Shown piece by piece: positions 52,282 to 64,000 of a stretch of DNA of 64,000 nt (positions are counted from its first letter, which is position 1; the number at the start of each line of letters is the position of its first letter). Position numbers and translations under genes: made by a program. This DNA is from Paludibacter jiangxiensis. Its GTDB lineage: Bacteria; Bacteroidota; Bacteroidia; Bacteroidales; Paludibacteraceae. The stretch is taken from NCBI RefSeq assembly GCF_001618385.1, contig NZ_BDCR01000003.1:856383-920382 (forward strand). Direction: 5' to 3'. Under the pieces are notes generated by a model, which was not told where the DNA came from, searched no databases, and worked only from the letters and a program-made list of their open reading frames with translations.

Positions 52282-53688
52282 TTACCGCCATCCGCCGCCG
52301 AGCGCCCTATATAAAGTAATTTTCTGCTGAACTATTGTATTGTAAGTGTTATAAAGAGCCAATTCGCTCGACAAGACACTATTTTGAGCAGACAGAACTT
52401 CCAGATATGTTGCATATCCATTAACTAATAACTCCTGCGAATATTCATATGCCTTCTTCAGTGCGTCCACCTGCTCTTTCTGGAATCCAGCCTGCTGCGT
52501 ACTGTATCGAATCGACGCTAAGGCATTTGACACTTCATTTCCAGCTGTGAGTAAACTCTGTTTGAAATTCAGCAAAGCAGATTCTTCCTGCAAACGAGCA
52601 ATCTCTTTTTGAGTTTTCAGTGTTCGTCCGTTCAAAACAGGCTGCGTAAGACCTGCAATTGCATTCCAAAACAACGAACTGGGTAAATTAAACCAGTTTG
52701 TAATGCCTTTGGCATCAGAACCGACCACTCCTGATAAAATAAACTGAGGATACATGGCCGATGTGGCCACATTAAATTGCTCATGAGCTGCTCGCAAGAC
52801 AAGCTCAGCGGTCTTCACATCCGGCCTATTGCTCAAAAGTTGAACAGGAAGACCCACAGCCAGCAATTCGTTATGGAAAGCCATTAAATCTATTTGGGTA
52901 GAACGATCAATAACAGCAGGAGCTTTGCCCAAAAGCACACAAAGGTAATTTTCGTAATTTGCTATCGACGCTTCAATCTGAGGCAAATATGCTTTTGCCG
53001 TAGCTAATTGAGCTTTCGCCTGTAAAACAGCAACCTCCGTGGCTTGAGCTGACTTTTTTAAGCTCTTAACTGTCTCCAAATATTTGGTGTAACTATCAAT
53101 GCTCCTATTCGTTATCAACTTTTGCTTATCCAGCATAATAAGCTGATAATATGCTGATGCAACATTAGCAACAATTTGCGTTTTCACCGCATTAACTGTG
53201 GATTGTTGCTGCAGATAAAGCGCCTGTTGTGCCTTTTTAGCACTTGAAAGTTTATTCCAAACATCGATCTCCCAACTGGACGACAATGACAATTTCAAAT
53301 CCGTAAATGGAGGATGTGCCGCTGGCATTGTATTTCCGTATTTAGAATTATCGGACAAAGTACCACTCACCCCTGCATTGAGTGTTGGAAGAAATGCGGC
53401 ATTGCTTTGCTTTACCGACTGTGCAGCCTGATTAAGTTTTACAATTGCCATCCGAATATTCAAATTACTATCAAGAGCTTCAGTTATCAACTTTTGCAAA
53501 TACGGATCATCATAAAAATCCTTCCAGGCAATTGCAGCGCTATTTTTAGCGGTATCCCCATTTATCGAATCACGAAATACCGTTTTATAGCCTGCCATTC
53601 CGGGACTGTTATATTTTTGTACAGAACAAGCACAGAAAGCGATCATTCCAGAGAGAACAAACACACTATAAATATTCTTTTTCATCAT
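52282..53688 (-). CDS. Outer-membrane efflux channel lipoprotein (NodT/OprM family)
   Basis: A 468-residue TolC-like outer-membrane factor. The signal peptide ends with Cys21 in a lipobox-like stretch (IAFCACSVQKY), so it is probably lipidated. The two OEP repeats contain long helices rich in Ala, Gln and Lys (ASAYYQLIMLDKQKLITNRS near 177 and SYTKYLETVKSLKKSAQATEV). The motif LPVQLLSNRPDVKTAELVLR near 275 is a hallmark of the NodT subfamily. It is the last gene of the three-gene RND operon (41 bases after the pump gene) and is followed by a strong terminator. The substrate may be drugs, bile-like compounds or phenolics; it cannot be named. Confidence 0.94.
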   Translation of the reverse strand: MMKKNIYSVFVLSGMIAFCACSVQKYNSPGMAGYKTVFRDSINGDTAKNSAAIAWKDFYDDPYLQKLITEALDSNLNIRMAIVKLNQAAQSVKQSNAAFLPTLNAGVSGTLSDNSKYGNTMPAAHPPFTDLKLSLSSSWEIDVWNKLSSAKKAQQALYLQQQSTVNAVKTQIVANVASAYYQLIMLDKQKLITNRSIDSYTKYLETVKSLKKSAQATEVAVLQAKAQLATAKAYLPQIEASIANYENYLCVLLGKAPAVIDRSTQIDLMAFHNELLAVGLPVQLLSNRPDVKTAELVLRAAHEQFNVATSAMYPQFILSGVVGSDAKGITNWFNLPSSLFWNAIAGLTQPVLNGRTLKTQKEIARLQEESALLNFKQSLLTAGNEVSNALASIRYSTQQAGFQKEQVDALKKAYEYSQELLVNGYATYLEVLSAQNSVLSSELALYNTYNTIVQQKITLYRALGGGWR

Positions 53689-53729
53689 CTTTCGTCAATT
53701 GAAATTTATTTGATCATTCCCTTGCTCGG

Positions 53730-56700
53730 CTAATTACGCCATTTTTTTCTCCGAATCTTTTCATCCAGATTCTCAAAAATAATGTACATGGTAGGGATAA
53801 CGAAAATCCCGAAAAGGGTTCCTATGAGCATACCGCCAGCTGCTGCCACTCCAATAGAATTATTCCCCGATCTACCAGCACCGGTTTCAAGAATCAGTGG
53901 CATCATTCCAAAAATAAAAGCAAAAGAAGTCATCAGAATGGGTCGTAAGCGAGCAGTTGCTCCTTCAATAGCAGCTTCGACTATGCCCATACCGTGTTCA
54001 CGCCGCTGTCGGGCAAATTCGACGATCAAGATACCGTTTTTACCCAAAAGACCGATCAGCATAATGAGCGACACCTGCACGTAAATATTATTGGTGATAC
54101 CAAATATATTGATAAACATAAATACGCCAAACACACCGATAGTGAGTGACAACATCACAGACAAAGGCAACATGTAACTTTCGTATTGCGCACACAAAAC
54201 AAAGTATACAAATAAGAAACATAGAATAAAAATATAGATCGCCTGACTTCCAGATTTAATCTCTTCGCGCGACATGCCTGAAAACTCTATTTCATAACCG
54301 ACAGGTAATTTAGAAGCCTCTTCCCGGACAGCGGCTATAGCATCACCCGAGCTAAAACCTTTTTTTTGTTTACCCTGCACGGTGGCTGCTGTAAACAAAT
54401 CGTAGCGGGTAATGGTTTCCGGCCGATACACTTTTGAAAAGTTAATGAGTGTCGTGATCGGCACCATCTTTCCAGACTTATTACGGACCATCACCTTGGT
54501 CAGAGAATTGAGGTCTGTTCTGTCTTCAGGTGCAGCCTGCATTACAACCCGACAATATTTAGTATAACGGTTGAAATCAGAAACCATCATACCTCCGTAA
54601 TAGGCTTGAAGCGCCTGAAAGACATCGTTGATGGCGACTCCTTCCATTTTACATTTATCAACTTGTATATCAAATTGATATTGAGGGAAATTCACATTAA
54701 AGGATGAGTTAACAAAATCGATTTCCGGGCGAGCCGAAAGGTTACTCATAAAATCTTTTACAACTTGATAAAACTTGGTAATATCTCCACCTGTTTTATC
54801 CTCCACCTGCACCTCGAATCCATCCGAAGAGCCAAAACCGCGAATTGGAGGCGGAGCATAGAATATAATTTTCCCTTCCTTTATTTTTCCGGTTTTCTTA
54901 TTAAGCATTTCAATGACATCCGTGGTCGAAGTATCTCCGCGCTGTTCCCAGGGCACCAGCGAACAGGTCATCATTCCGTGCGAACTACCGTTTGTTCCGC
55001 TCAACATACTTTGACCAGCAATACTCATACGTGCAGCAAACAAATCACTAACATTCATCGTACTGTCAATTTGTTTCATCACACTTTTTGTACGCTCAAG
55101 AGAAGCTCCCGGCGGCAAAGTCACATCGGCACTAATCATCCCCTGATCTTCATTAGGCACAAATGCAGTAGGTGTTATTTTGATCAACAAATAGGCTCCC
55201 AAAGCAAACGTTACGATTACAGCAACAGGAATCCATCGATGCTTTGTGAAAAGACTCAAAGATTTCTTGTATTTATAGACTGTAGCGTCAAAAGCCACAT
55301 TGAAGTTTGCATGTAAACGGGAAATAAAACTCTTTTTTTCTTCTTCATTTGAGGCCCTTTTGATAAAAAAAGTGCAAAGTACCGGACTCAAAGTCAAAGC
55401 ATTAATAGCAGAAAGGGTAATTGCAACAGCCAACGTAAGTCCGAATTGACGATAAAATGTTCCGGCAGGCCCCGACATAAAACTCACCGGAATAAATACG
55501 AAAGCCATCACCAGAGTAATCGAGATAATTGCTCTCCATATTTCATCCATAGCTTTGGACGTAGCTTGCACTGTAGATAACGACTCGTCATGATCCATCT
55601 TCGCATGAACCGCTTCGACCACCACAATAGCATCATCTACCACAATTCCGATTGCCAAAACCAATGCAAAGAGAGTCAATAAATTAAGTGAAAATCCAAG
55701 CAAATTGAGGACAAAGAATGTACCTATGATTGCAACTAATGCCGAAATTCCGGGAATAAGCGTCGATCTCCAGTTCTGAAGGAATAAAAACACTACAAAA
55801 AAGACCAAAATAAACGCCTCTATAAATGTTCGTTTTACCTTATGAATAGATGCCTCTAAAAATTTATTGGCATCATTAGGAATCGCATATTTCACTCCGG
55901 GAGGGAAACGTTTTGATAAAGTTTCCAACTTTGCCTTGAGTGCATCTACTACGTCTCGGGCATTAGATCCGGCCATCTGATACACCGACATACCAACGCC
56001 TTCTCTCCCGTTTACCTTCGTATCGACGGTATAATCATATCCACCCAGTTCTACGCGAGCAACGTCTTTTAGCTTCAATATCCGCCCATCATCATTTGCC
56101 TTTATAACGATGTTTTCGTAATCAGGAACTTCCGTAAACTTTCCTTTATAAGTCAGCGTATATTGAAACTGTTGATTACCGTTCAACCCTAATTGTCCGG
56201 GAGCTGCTTCCACATTTTGTTCCTGAACTGCACTGATTACATCACTCGGCATCAGTTTATAAGAAGCCATTTTCACAGGGTCAAGCCAAATACGCATAGA
56301 ATAGTTGCGTGAGCCAAAAATATTAACCTGCCCCACCCCATTAACACGCTCCAACTCTGGAGCTATATTAATACGAGCATAATTTTGCAGGAAAGTCTGA
56401 TCGAATTTGGGATTATTGCTATACAGAGATGCAACCAAAAGTTGGTTATTCATCATCTTGCGGGTAGTAACGCCGTTTTGTGTCACTGTGGTAGGTAGCT
56501 GGCTCAATGCTGCAGAAACACGGTTTTGGACGTTGACCTGTGCCATATTGGGATCGGTACTCAAATCGAAATAGACGCTAATGCTAGCGCTACCGTTGTT
56601 TGTAGCATTCGACACCATATAGGTCATCCCTTCCACTCCATTAATTTGCTCTTCCAATGGTGTAACGACGCTTCTTAAAACCGTTTGAGCATTTGCCCCC

Positions 56701-56849
56701 GGAAAATTAGCACTTACACGAACCATCGGCGGCGCAATATTAGGAAATTGTTCCACCGGAAGACTTATATAGCCCAGTACCCCTAAAATACAAATCAGGA
56801 TAGAGATGACTGTAGATAAAACCGGACGACTCAGAAATTTTTGTACCAT
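53730..56849 (-). CDS. RND inner-membrane efflux pump (HAE1/AcrB family)
   Basis: A 1039-residue multidrug-type RND permease of usual length. TM1 is at about 10-28 (LSTVISILICILGVLGYISL), followed by a large periplasmic loop with NNGSASISVYF. TM4 carries the proton-relay Asp pair (GIVVDDAIVVVEAVHAKM, about 400-417). The second half repeats the fold, including IMLIGLLGKNGILIVEFARQ. It uses the proton gradient to drive export through the fusion protein and outer channel encoded beside it. The start is 5 bases after the stop of the membrane fusion protein gene, so translation is coupled. It is of the HAE1 type rather than a heavy-metal exporter. Confidence 0.96.
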   Translation of the reverse strand: MVQKFLSRPVLSTVISILICILGVLGYISLPVEQFPNIAPPMVRVSANFPGANAQTVLRSVVTPLEEQINGVEGMTYMVSNATNNGSASISVYFDLSTDPNMAQVNVQNRVSAALSQLPTTVTQNGVTTRKMMNNQLLVASLYSNNPKFDQTFLQNYARINIAPELERVNGVGQVNIFGSRNYSMRIWLDPVKMASYKLMPSDVISAVQEQNVEAAPGQLGLNGNQQFQYTLTYKGKFTEVPDYENIVIKANDDGRILKLKDVARVELGGYDYTVDTKVNGREGVGMSVYQMAGSNARDVVDALKAKLETLSKRFPPGVKYAIPNDANKFLEASIHKVKRTFIEAFILVFFVVFLFLQNWRSTLIPGISALVAIIGTFFVLNLLGFSLNLLTLFALVLAIGIVVDDAIVVVEAVHAKMDHDESLSTVQATSKAMDEIWRAIISITLVMAFVFIPVSFMSGPAGTFYRQFGLTLAVAITLSAINALTLSPVLCTFFIKRASNEEEKKSFISRLHANFNVAFDATVYKYKKSLSLFTKHRWIPVAVIVTFALGAYLLIKITPTAFVPNEDQGMISADVTLPPGASLERTKSVMKQIDSTMNVSDLFAARMSIAGQSMLSGTNGSSHGMMTCSLVPWEQRGDTSTTDVIEMLNKKTGKIKEGKIIFYAPPPIRGFGSSDGFEVQVEDKTGGDITKFYQVVKDFMSNLSARPEIDFVNSSFNVNFPQYQFDIQVDKCKMEGVAINDVFQALQAYYGGMMVSDFNRYTKYCRVVMQAAPEDRTDLNSLTKVMVRNKSGKMVPITTLINFSKVYRPETITRYDLFTAATVQGKQKKGFSSGDAIAAVREEASKLPVGYEIEFSGMSREEIKSGSQAIYIFILCFLFVYFVLCAQYESYMLPLSVMLSLTIGVFGVFMFINIFGITNNIYVQVSLIMLIGLLGKNGILIVEFARQRREHGMGIVEAAIEGATARLRPILMTSFAFIFGMMPLILETGAGRSGNNSIGVAAAGGMLIGTLFGIFVIPTMYIIFENLDEKIRRKKWRN

Positions 56850-56854
56850 TGTGT

Positions 56855-57991
56855 CTAATTTTTTGCAGCCACAGTTCTCTTGCCCCCTTTGTTTCTATCA
56901 TGTGCTGATATCGGAATAATCTTATCTCCGTCTTTCAAACGATTAAGGCCATCCACCACAATTTTATCACCCACATTGACTCCATCTTCCACGACGTACT
57001 GATCAGATGTTGCATTTACCACCGTAATGTTAGTTGCATGAATAATCCCATGAGGATCGACCACAAACACCATTTTTTTATCCTGAATTTCGTAAGTAGC
57101 TTTTTGCGGCACCAATATCACATTTGAGTAAAACGAAGGAACGTTGATCTTTCCGCTTGTACCGGTATGTAGCAAAGCCTGAGGATTTGGGAAAACTGCT
57201 TTCATTTGCAACGATCCTGTAGTTTGATCCACAATACTACTTCCCAATTGCAATTTTCCTTTATACTCATATTTCTGTCCATCCGCCAAAACCAGTTCTA
57301 CAGGAGGCATTTTAGCAACTTTCTGCTTCAGAGTGCCCGATGAGTTATTGCATAATTGGATTAATTTCTTTTCATCAAAAGAAAAATAGGCAAAAACGTC
57401 TCCACTACTAGCAACGGTTGTTATTGGAGCGGCCAGTCCCGCCGTCACAAGACTTCCGGGTTTCAGCGTTATTCTCCCCACAACCCCAGAGACCGGACTT
57501 TTTATTACGGTATATCCCAAATTGATTCGTGCATTTTCATATGCAGCCCTCGCAGCCTGAAGATTGCTTTGCGCAGTCTGCAACTGATACGGACTAATAA
57601 TCCCTTTATCGACCAAAGGTTGCAGTTTTCGCACTTCAAGTTGAGCATTGTCATAGATCGCTCTAGTCGAATTCACAGTCTGACGGTAATCTGCATCACT
57701 GATCTTCAGAATCGGGTTTCCTTTTCGTACATTATCCCCTTCTTTAACATAGATACGTTCAATGTAACCATTTGCTCGAGAATAAATATCAAGAGTATTT
57801 TCACTCTCAATTTGCGTTGCAAAGCTTGTGCTGACAGTTGCATCCCCCCTTGTAACCAGCATAACCTGGTATTTTGACGGTCCTTTTTTCTCTTTATCCG
57901 CTTTTTTATTCTGACAAGAGAAAAACAGTCCTACAATCAACAAAAAAAAAGAAAGGAAAATGAATGACAACCTGTTACCATACTGTTTCAT
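56855..57991 (-). CDS. RND efflux membrane fusion lipoprotein (AcrA/MexA family)
   Basis: A 378-residue periplasmic adaptor. The signal peptide ends at Cys26 (LIVGLFFSCQNKK), suggesting lipidation. The lipoyl-like half-motifs GYIERIYVKEGDNVRKGNPI (about 85-104) and NLGYTVIKSPVSGVVGRITL flank an alpha-helical hairpin with Gln/Ala-rich heptads (LQTAQSNLQAARAAYENARI). The beta-barrel and membrane-proximal domains follow. It links the inner pump and the outer channel. It is the first gene of the efflux operon; a TACATTTG box about 37 bases upstream of the start is a likely promoter element. It is separated from the rRNA operon terminator by about 230 bases. Confidence 0.94.
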   Translation of the reverse strand: MKQYGNRLSFIFLSFFLLIVGLFFSCQNKKADKEKKGPSKYQVMLVTRGDATVSTSFATQIESENTLDIYSRANGYIERIYVKEGDNVRKGNPILKISDADYRQTVNSTRAIYDNAQLEVRKLQPLVDKGIISPYQLQTAQSNLQAARAAYENARINLGYTVIKSPVSGVVGRITLKPGSLVTAGLAAPITTVASSGDVFAYFSFDEKKLIQLCNNSSGTLKQKVAKMPPVELVLADGQKYEYKGKLQLGSSIVDQTTGSLQMKAVFPNPQALLHTGTSGKINVPSFYSNVILVPQKATYEIQDKKMVFVVDPHGIIHATNITVVNATSDQYVVEDGVNVGDKIVVDGLNRLKDGDKIIPISAHDRNKGGKRTVAAKN

Positions 57992-58027
57992 AGCTATAGT
58001 GTGTTTATGTTATACCAATAGATACGA

Positions 58028-58035
58028 CAAATGTA
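58028..58035 (-). promoter_or_regulatory. candidate -7 box (TACATTTG) for the efflux operon
   Basis: TACATTTG on the minus strand matches TAnnTTTG and would give a leader of about 30 bases before the fusion-protein start. A clear -33 TTTG is not visible. No other feature was found between 57992 and the rRNA terminator. Confidence 0.4.
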
Positions 58036-58224
58036 AAACTTTTCAACGACAGTGTCCGCCTTTTATTTAAGTTATTCTATTACAAATTCATTAAAGACCG
58101 GGATCAAGAGGCTATAAAAACTATGATGATAAAACAAAAAGAAGGTTTAAAACAGAATGTGTATTTTTTTGCATAAACGTTATAGTCTATACTTTCAAGA
58201 GAAGGAAGTAGGTACACAAACGCA

Positions 58225-58258
58225 AAAACGCTTCACATCATAAGATGCAAAGCGTTTT
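58225..58258 (-). terminator. rRNA operon terminator
   Basis: A 15-base-pair stem with two G-U pairs (58225-58239 with 58244-58258), loop of four bases, directly after 5S. The 3' side ends in five T on the minus strand. It is the expected end of the rRNA transcript. Confidence 0.7.
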
Positions 58259-58263
58259 GTAAA

Positions 58264-58373
<110 letters not shown>

Positions 58374-58483
58374 AAAGTTTTCAGTTTCAGGTTGTCTTCA
58401 ACTGTATATTGTTGACGTATTGGAAAGAGAGTTAACTCGTAAGCTAAATTGGATAGCATTACTATAATAAATAAGAGTTTGAG

Positions 58484-61370
<2,887 letters not shown>

Positions 61371-61683
61371 TCTCGTGTGGATAATTGTTGCCAACTAACA
61401 AGCGCTCTTAAATTATTATAGAATCGCTACCTTTAATTAAAATTAACTATACTCGTTATCACTCTACTTTTCCAATATGTCAAAGACCTTTTTGATAATG
61501 ATTTATAAATAATGTTTTTTTTTTAATTAACCGCTTTAACAGTGGTGAAACTTTGCGGGGTTGAACCGCTTTTCATTTGATAACCGCTCAGATTATCACT
61601 TTCTGACACCCCTGTGGATCTGAAGTTTCTTGTCAATATGTTTGTTCTTTCTTCTCATCACTCGCTTGTGATGATATTTTTTG

Positions 61684-61757
61684 TGGAGAATAACGGATTC
61701 GAACCGTTGACCCTCTGCGTGCAAGGCAGATGCTCTAGCCAGCTGAGCTATACCCCC
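61684..61757 (-). tRNA. tRNA-Ala (anticodon TGC)
   Basis: The minus strand begins GGGGGTATAGCTC, has the anticodon loop CTTGCAC within a five-base stem (anticodon TGC), and a T arm AACGG-TTCGAAT-CCGTT. The acceptor 3' strand reads ATTCTCC-A, followed by CAA, so the CCA is not encoded. The two acceptor pairs nearest the body do not match by simple pairing. It lies in the 16S-23S spacer in the usual position. Confidence 0.92.
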
Positions 61758-61845
61758 GATTTAGTAGGTGAGTCAGTCAGGTGGTCAGGTGTGAGGTGAA
61801 CTCACTTGCTCTCCGTCTCACTTTCTCACTTGCTCGTTTTTTTTG

Positions 61846-61919
61846 TAGTCCCAGGCAGAGTTGAACTGCCGCCCTCTACATTATCAGTGTAGCGCTCTAA
61901 CCAACTGAGCTATAGGACT
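61846..61919 (-). tRNA. tRNA-Ile (anticodon GAT)
   Basis: The acceptor stem AGTCCTA pairs with TGGGACT, the anticodon loop CTGATAA sits on stem CTACA/TGTAG (anticodon GAT), and the T arm contains GTTCAACTC. The 3' CCA is not encoded. It is the first tRNA after 16S, giving the usual Ile-Ala order. Confidence 0.94.
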
Positions 61920-61950
61920 GGCTGTTCTTGCGCCTCTTTCCAGGCTCTAC

Positions 61951-62022
61951 TTTCAAGTTCCAAGTTTAAGGTCTAAAGTTTAAGGTTTTACAACTTTCAA
62001 CTTTGAACATTCAACTTTTAAC
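61951..62022. repeat. short-word repeat in the 16S to tRNA-Ile spacer
   Basis: The spacer consists of degenerate copies of words such as AAGTTTAAGG, AAAGTTTAAGG and their approximate complements CAACTTTCAACTTTGAAC and CAACTTTTAAC. The two groups could pair with one another to make a long loose stem. It is transcribed as part of the rRNA leader and spacer, and has no coding potential. Confidence 0.55.
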
Positions 62023-62109
62023 TCGTATTATATAACAAATGTAGTAAAGGTAAGTTTAATGTATAACTAACCTGTATGTCACTTACTTGCCTTACGTCGT
62101 CATCTCTCC

Positions 62110-63637
<1,528 letters not shown>

Positions 63638-63850
63638 ATAAATTAGTTTTTGTTCCTTGTGATAACTAATATCGCTATTAATTATCGTGTCTTCTCAAGA
63701 TGACTTCCTTTATTTTATTAAAGGTGTAATTTAAGTAAATTGACGGTTAGCTCTCACACTAACCTTTCCTTATACTACATTTTGTTGTTTCAATTATATT
63801 CAAAGATCTCTCGTTTTGACCCCTCGTTTTTTTAGAAGCGAAAGGGACTG

Positions 63851-63881
63851 CAAAGGTACTGCTTTATTTTGAACTACCAAA
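63851..63881 (-). promoter_or_regulatory. rRNA promoter P2
   Basis: TTTG (63881-63878), a 19-base spacer and TACCTTTG (63858-63851) match the Bacteroidota promoter consensus. Transcription would start about 210 bases before mature 16S. No gene lies in 63638-64000. Confidence 0.75.
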
Positions 63882-63961
63882 CTTTTCAGCAACTTTTTTT
63901 TCAAAACTTTCTCAGCTTTAAGCCTTAAAAACACCTCCGTGTTTGTCTCTCAAAGCGGATG

Positions 63962-63993
63962 CAAAGTAACGCCCTTTTTCCGACATTACCAAA
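63962..63993 (-). promoter_or_regulatory. rRNA promoter P1
   Basis: TTTG (63993-63990), a 20-base spacer and TTACTTTG (63969-63962) form a second, slightly weaker consensus promoter about 111 bases upstream of P2. Tandem promoters are usual for rRNA operons. Confidence 0.6.
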
Positions 63994-64000
63994 TCACTTG

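Noticed and set aside
53730..57991. Role of the RND pump in exporting products of xylan breakdown
   Set aside because: It has its own promoter candidate and terminator, and lies beyond the HTCS gene. Nothing in the sequence ties it to the carbohydrate locus.
61951..62022. Possible CRISPR-like repeat array in the rRNA spacer
   Set aside because: The repeats are short, degenerate and lack unique spacers of constant length, and no cas gene is present.

Overview
The window looks like chromosome of a plant-polysaccharide-degrading member of the Bacteroidota, probably Bacteroidales. The evidence is a SusC/SusD pair, a hybrid two-component system, promoter boxes of the TTTG / TAnnTTTG type, weak Shine-Dalgarno use, and very many secreted carbohydrate enzymes. 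No mobile element, integrase, CRISPR array or phage gene is visible. I could not assign a genus by eye, although the 16S gene is complete and would settle this.

Positions 1 to about 23,650 hold a side-chain-trimming cluster. It contains a truncated GH43, two GH31 alpha-xylosidase-type enzymes (one with a PA14 insert), two GH43-CBM6 enzymes, a LacZ-type GH2 beta-galactosidase, a PA14-bearing GH3, a retaining-type GH97 and a very large GH3. All are on the minus strand. A single plus-strand gene between the two GH31 genes encodes a sensor/regulator with the periplasmic propeller and Y_Y_Y region and an AraC DNA-binding domain, but no kinase and no receiver. The enzyme set resembles what is needed to strip xyloglucan or highly decorated arabinoxylan.

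Positions 23,873 to 51,770 hold a classic glucuronoarabinoxylan utilisation locus. Reading in the direction of transcription (right to left) it has a full hybrid two-component regulator, SusC, SusD, a GH8 exo-oligoxylanase, an esterase run (one alpha/beta hydrolase and four CE1-type genes, one of them double-headed), GH43 with discoidin and Fn3 domains, GH67 alpha-glucuronidase, CE6 acetylesterase, an unrecognised secreted protein, a GH43 xylosidase/arabinofuranosidase, a type-B carboxylesterase and a DUF3237 protein. SusC/SusD would import oligosaccharides, the esterases and GH67 would remove acyl and glucuronyl groups, and GH43, GH8 and GH3 would reduce the backbone to monosaccharides. No endo-xylanase, xyloglucanase or SusE-like surface binding protein is present in the window.

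Positions 52,282 to 57,991 encode a complete RND efflux system (membrane fusion protein, inner-membrane pump, outer-membrane channel) with its own terminator. Positions 58,225 to 63,993 are a complete rRNA operon on the minus strand: two tandem promoters, 16S, tRNA-Ile(GAT), tRNA-Ala(TGC), 23S, 5S and terminator. The transcribed spacers carry short-word repeats.

The most noteworthy points are the kinase-less membrane regulator, the 1290-residue multi-domain GH3, the CE1 family expansion including a copy with an altered oxyanion motif, a 21-bp-spaced direct repeat upstream of susC, and a perfect 14-bp hairpin in the leader of the GH97 gene.
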